Shown: piece after piece, positions 4,024-5,110 of the stretch
Position numbering within the stretch: the first letter of the stretch is position 1
Layout of the letters: every line of letters starts with the position of its first letter
Source of the DNA: Candidatus Saccharimonadota bacterium
GTDB lineage: Bacteria > Patescibacteriota > Saccharimonadia > Saccharimonadales > Saccharimonadaceae
NCBI GenBank assembly: GCA_016199685.1
Contig: JACQGD010000010.1
Span: 1-5,110, forward strand
Length of the DNA stretch: 5,110 bases
Direction: 5' to 3'
The notes under the pieces: generated by a model
Database searches by the model: none
Told to the model about the DNA's origin: nothing
The model's input: only the letters and a program-made list of their open reading frames with translations
Made by a program: the position numbers and the translations under genes

Positions 4024-5110
4024 ACTATATCATTTGGTGGCTTCTTGCTGCTTGGTGGTCGAGCAGCTGACTTGTATGGCCGGCGCAAAGTGTTGCTCAG
4101 TGGCCTTGGCGGCTTCACTTTTGTTTCACTTCTTATCGGACTATCTCAGTCGAGTGAGTCGTTTATCGTGCTTCGAGCTGTACAAGGATTGACTGCGGCA
4201 TTTATGTCTCCAGCAGCAATGTCGGTACTGCTCACGACATTTGGTGAAGGTAAGGAACGCAACCGAGCGTTGAGTGTCTGGACGATCGTCGCCGCAGGTG
4301 GCGGTGCTGTCGGCGTGCTCCTTGGTGGAGTGATTACGCAGCTATTTGGTTGGCATTGGGACTTTTTTATCAATGTGCCGATCGGTATTTTGGTGATGTT
4401 TGGTATTTTCAAATACGTGCCAGCGCATAGTAAAGAAGAGAGTGATAAAAATCTCGATCTTCCTGGTGCAGCATTGATTACGACAGGGCTTATTGCGCTC
4501 GTATTTGCCATCAGTCAGGCGCCAGAAGTTGGCGTGCTTCACCCGAGCGTATATGGTCCGTTTGTTGCAGCGATCCTATTAATTGCAGGATTTTTATATA
4601 ACGAATCTCGCGTCAAGCATCCACTTGTCCCTCTGTCTATATTCCGACTGCGCAACGTCGCCGGCGGAAACCTCATTATGGTGCCGGCCATCGCGAGTAT
4701 GCTTGGAATGTTCTTCTTTTTGTCGCAGTACATGCAGTATATTTTGCACTATACACCTATTCAAAGTGGGCTCGCGTTTATACCGTTTCCGATTTTACTC
4801 GGTATTGTGTCGTGGAATGCACCGAAGCTACTCGATCGATTCGGTATCAAGAAGCTACTGATTGTAGGAACGATCCTGCCAACGATTGGTATGGGACTAC
4901 TCAGTATGCTGCCACTTGATGGTAATTACGTTCTCAATTTGCTTCCAAGTATCCTGCTGATCCCCGCGGGAATGGGTATTTTCTTCCTCGGTGCGGTCCT
5001 TGCCGCGACGTCGGGTGTGCCAGCGCGTGAGTCGGGGCTCGTATCGGGACTCATCAATACTTCACAGCAAGTCGGTGGAGCGCTTGGTATTGCACTGCTT
5101 GCGGGTGTGG
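4024..5110 (+). pseudogene. DHA2 family (EmrB/QacA-type) MFS drug:H+ antiporter, N-terminus deleted, 3' end beyond window
   Basis: The frame is open from just after a TAA at 4021-4023 to the window end, about 362 codons. It begins abruptly within TM2 as FGGFLLLGGRAADLYGRRKVL, which contains MFS motif A (GGRAADLYGRRK, from 4054). Further landmarks are VLRAVQGLTAAFMSPAAMSVL (TM4, motif B with its Arg), AAGGGAVGVLLGGVITQLFGW (TM5, motif C-like), WDFFINVPIGI, and alternating hydrophobic helices through VSGLINTSQQVGGALGIALL near the edge. This is the 14-TM DHA2 class, which exports drugs or other toxic compounds using the proton gradient. TM1 with its conserved acidic region and the first half of TM2, roughly 55-70 residues, are missing. 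Only 54 bp separate the marR start from this sequence, too little to hold them. There is no in-frame ATG or Shine-Dalgarno; the first near-cognate start is TTG at 4045. I infer a deletion that removed the promoter and 5' end. The rest shows no frameshift, so decay is recent or the join is an assembly error. Confidence 0.85.

Noticed and set aside
4146..4861. Several reading frames overlapping the transporter on either strand
   Set aside because: All are shadows of the long open DHA2 frame, which has conserved MFS motifs throughout.

Overview
The window is a compact, gene-dense stretch of a bacterial chromosome with moderate base composition. UGA reads as a stop at 1453-1455, which argues against the candidate phyla that recode UGA as glycine. 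The gene content (TrhO, AlkA-type glycosylase, DUF1801, PhnB-like VOC protein, DUF1697, Erm-type methylase, VIT/CCC1 transporter, MarR, DHA2 efflux pump), the near-zero intergenic space and the apparently leaderless promoters would fit a streamlined lineage such as Saccharibacteria (CPR/Patescibacteria). An actinobacterial relative cannot be excluded. This placement is inference; no rRNA or marker gene is present.

Layout, left to right. (1) 2-241 (+): C-terminal zinc domain of the tRNA U34 hydroxylase TrhO, cut by the window edge. (2) 266-751 (-): a 3-methyladenine DNA glycosylase (HhH-GPD) that has lost its N-terminus. It is joined head to head at about 740-755 to (3) 741-989 (+), a DUF1801 protein that has also lost its N-terminus. 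One deletion across a divergent gene pair explains both. (4) 1003-1455 and 1458-2009 (+): a PhnB-like VOC protein and a DUF1697 protein, intact and tightly spaced, probably once downstream genes of the DUF1801 operon. (5) 1989-2693 (-): an Erm/KsgA-family rRNA adenine N6-methyltransferase, more Erm-like, converging on and overlapping DUF1697 by 21 bp. (6) 2694-2809: divergent promoter region. (7) 2810-3538 (+): a VIT/CCC1 iron/manganese transporter. (8) 3535-3981 (-): a MarR regulator whose stop overlaps the transporter stop by 4 bp. (9) 3982-4035: marR promoter region. (10) 4024 to the window end (+): a DHA2 (EmrB/QacA-type) drug:H+ antiporter with no N-terminus, start codon or ribosome-binding site.

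Functionally this is accessory, stress- and drug-related content: alkylation repair, ribosome methylation, metal handling, and a MarR/efflux pair. Three genes are broken at their 5' ends, all at divergent gene pairs. The three first-of-transcript genes (erm, VIT, marR) each have a -10-like hexamer ending only 7-8 nt before the ATG, the geometry of leaderless mRNAs. The internal gene phnB has a strong Shine-Dalgarno. I found no RNA gene, CRISPR array, insertion sequence or convincing terminator, and no clearly new multi-gene system. The most informative signals are the two deletion scars, the leaderless promoter pattern and the Erm-like gene with no room for an attenuator leader.
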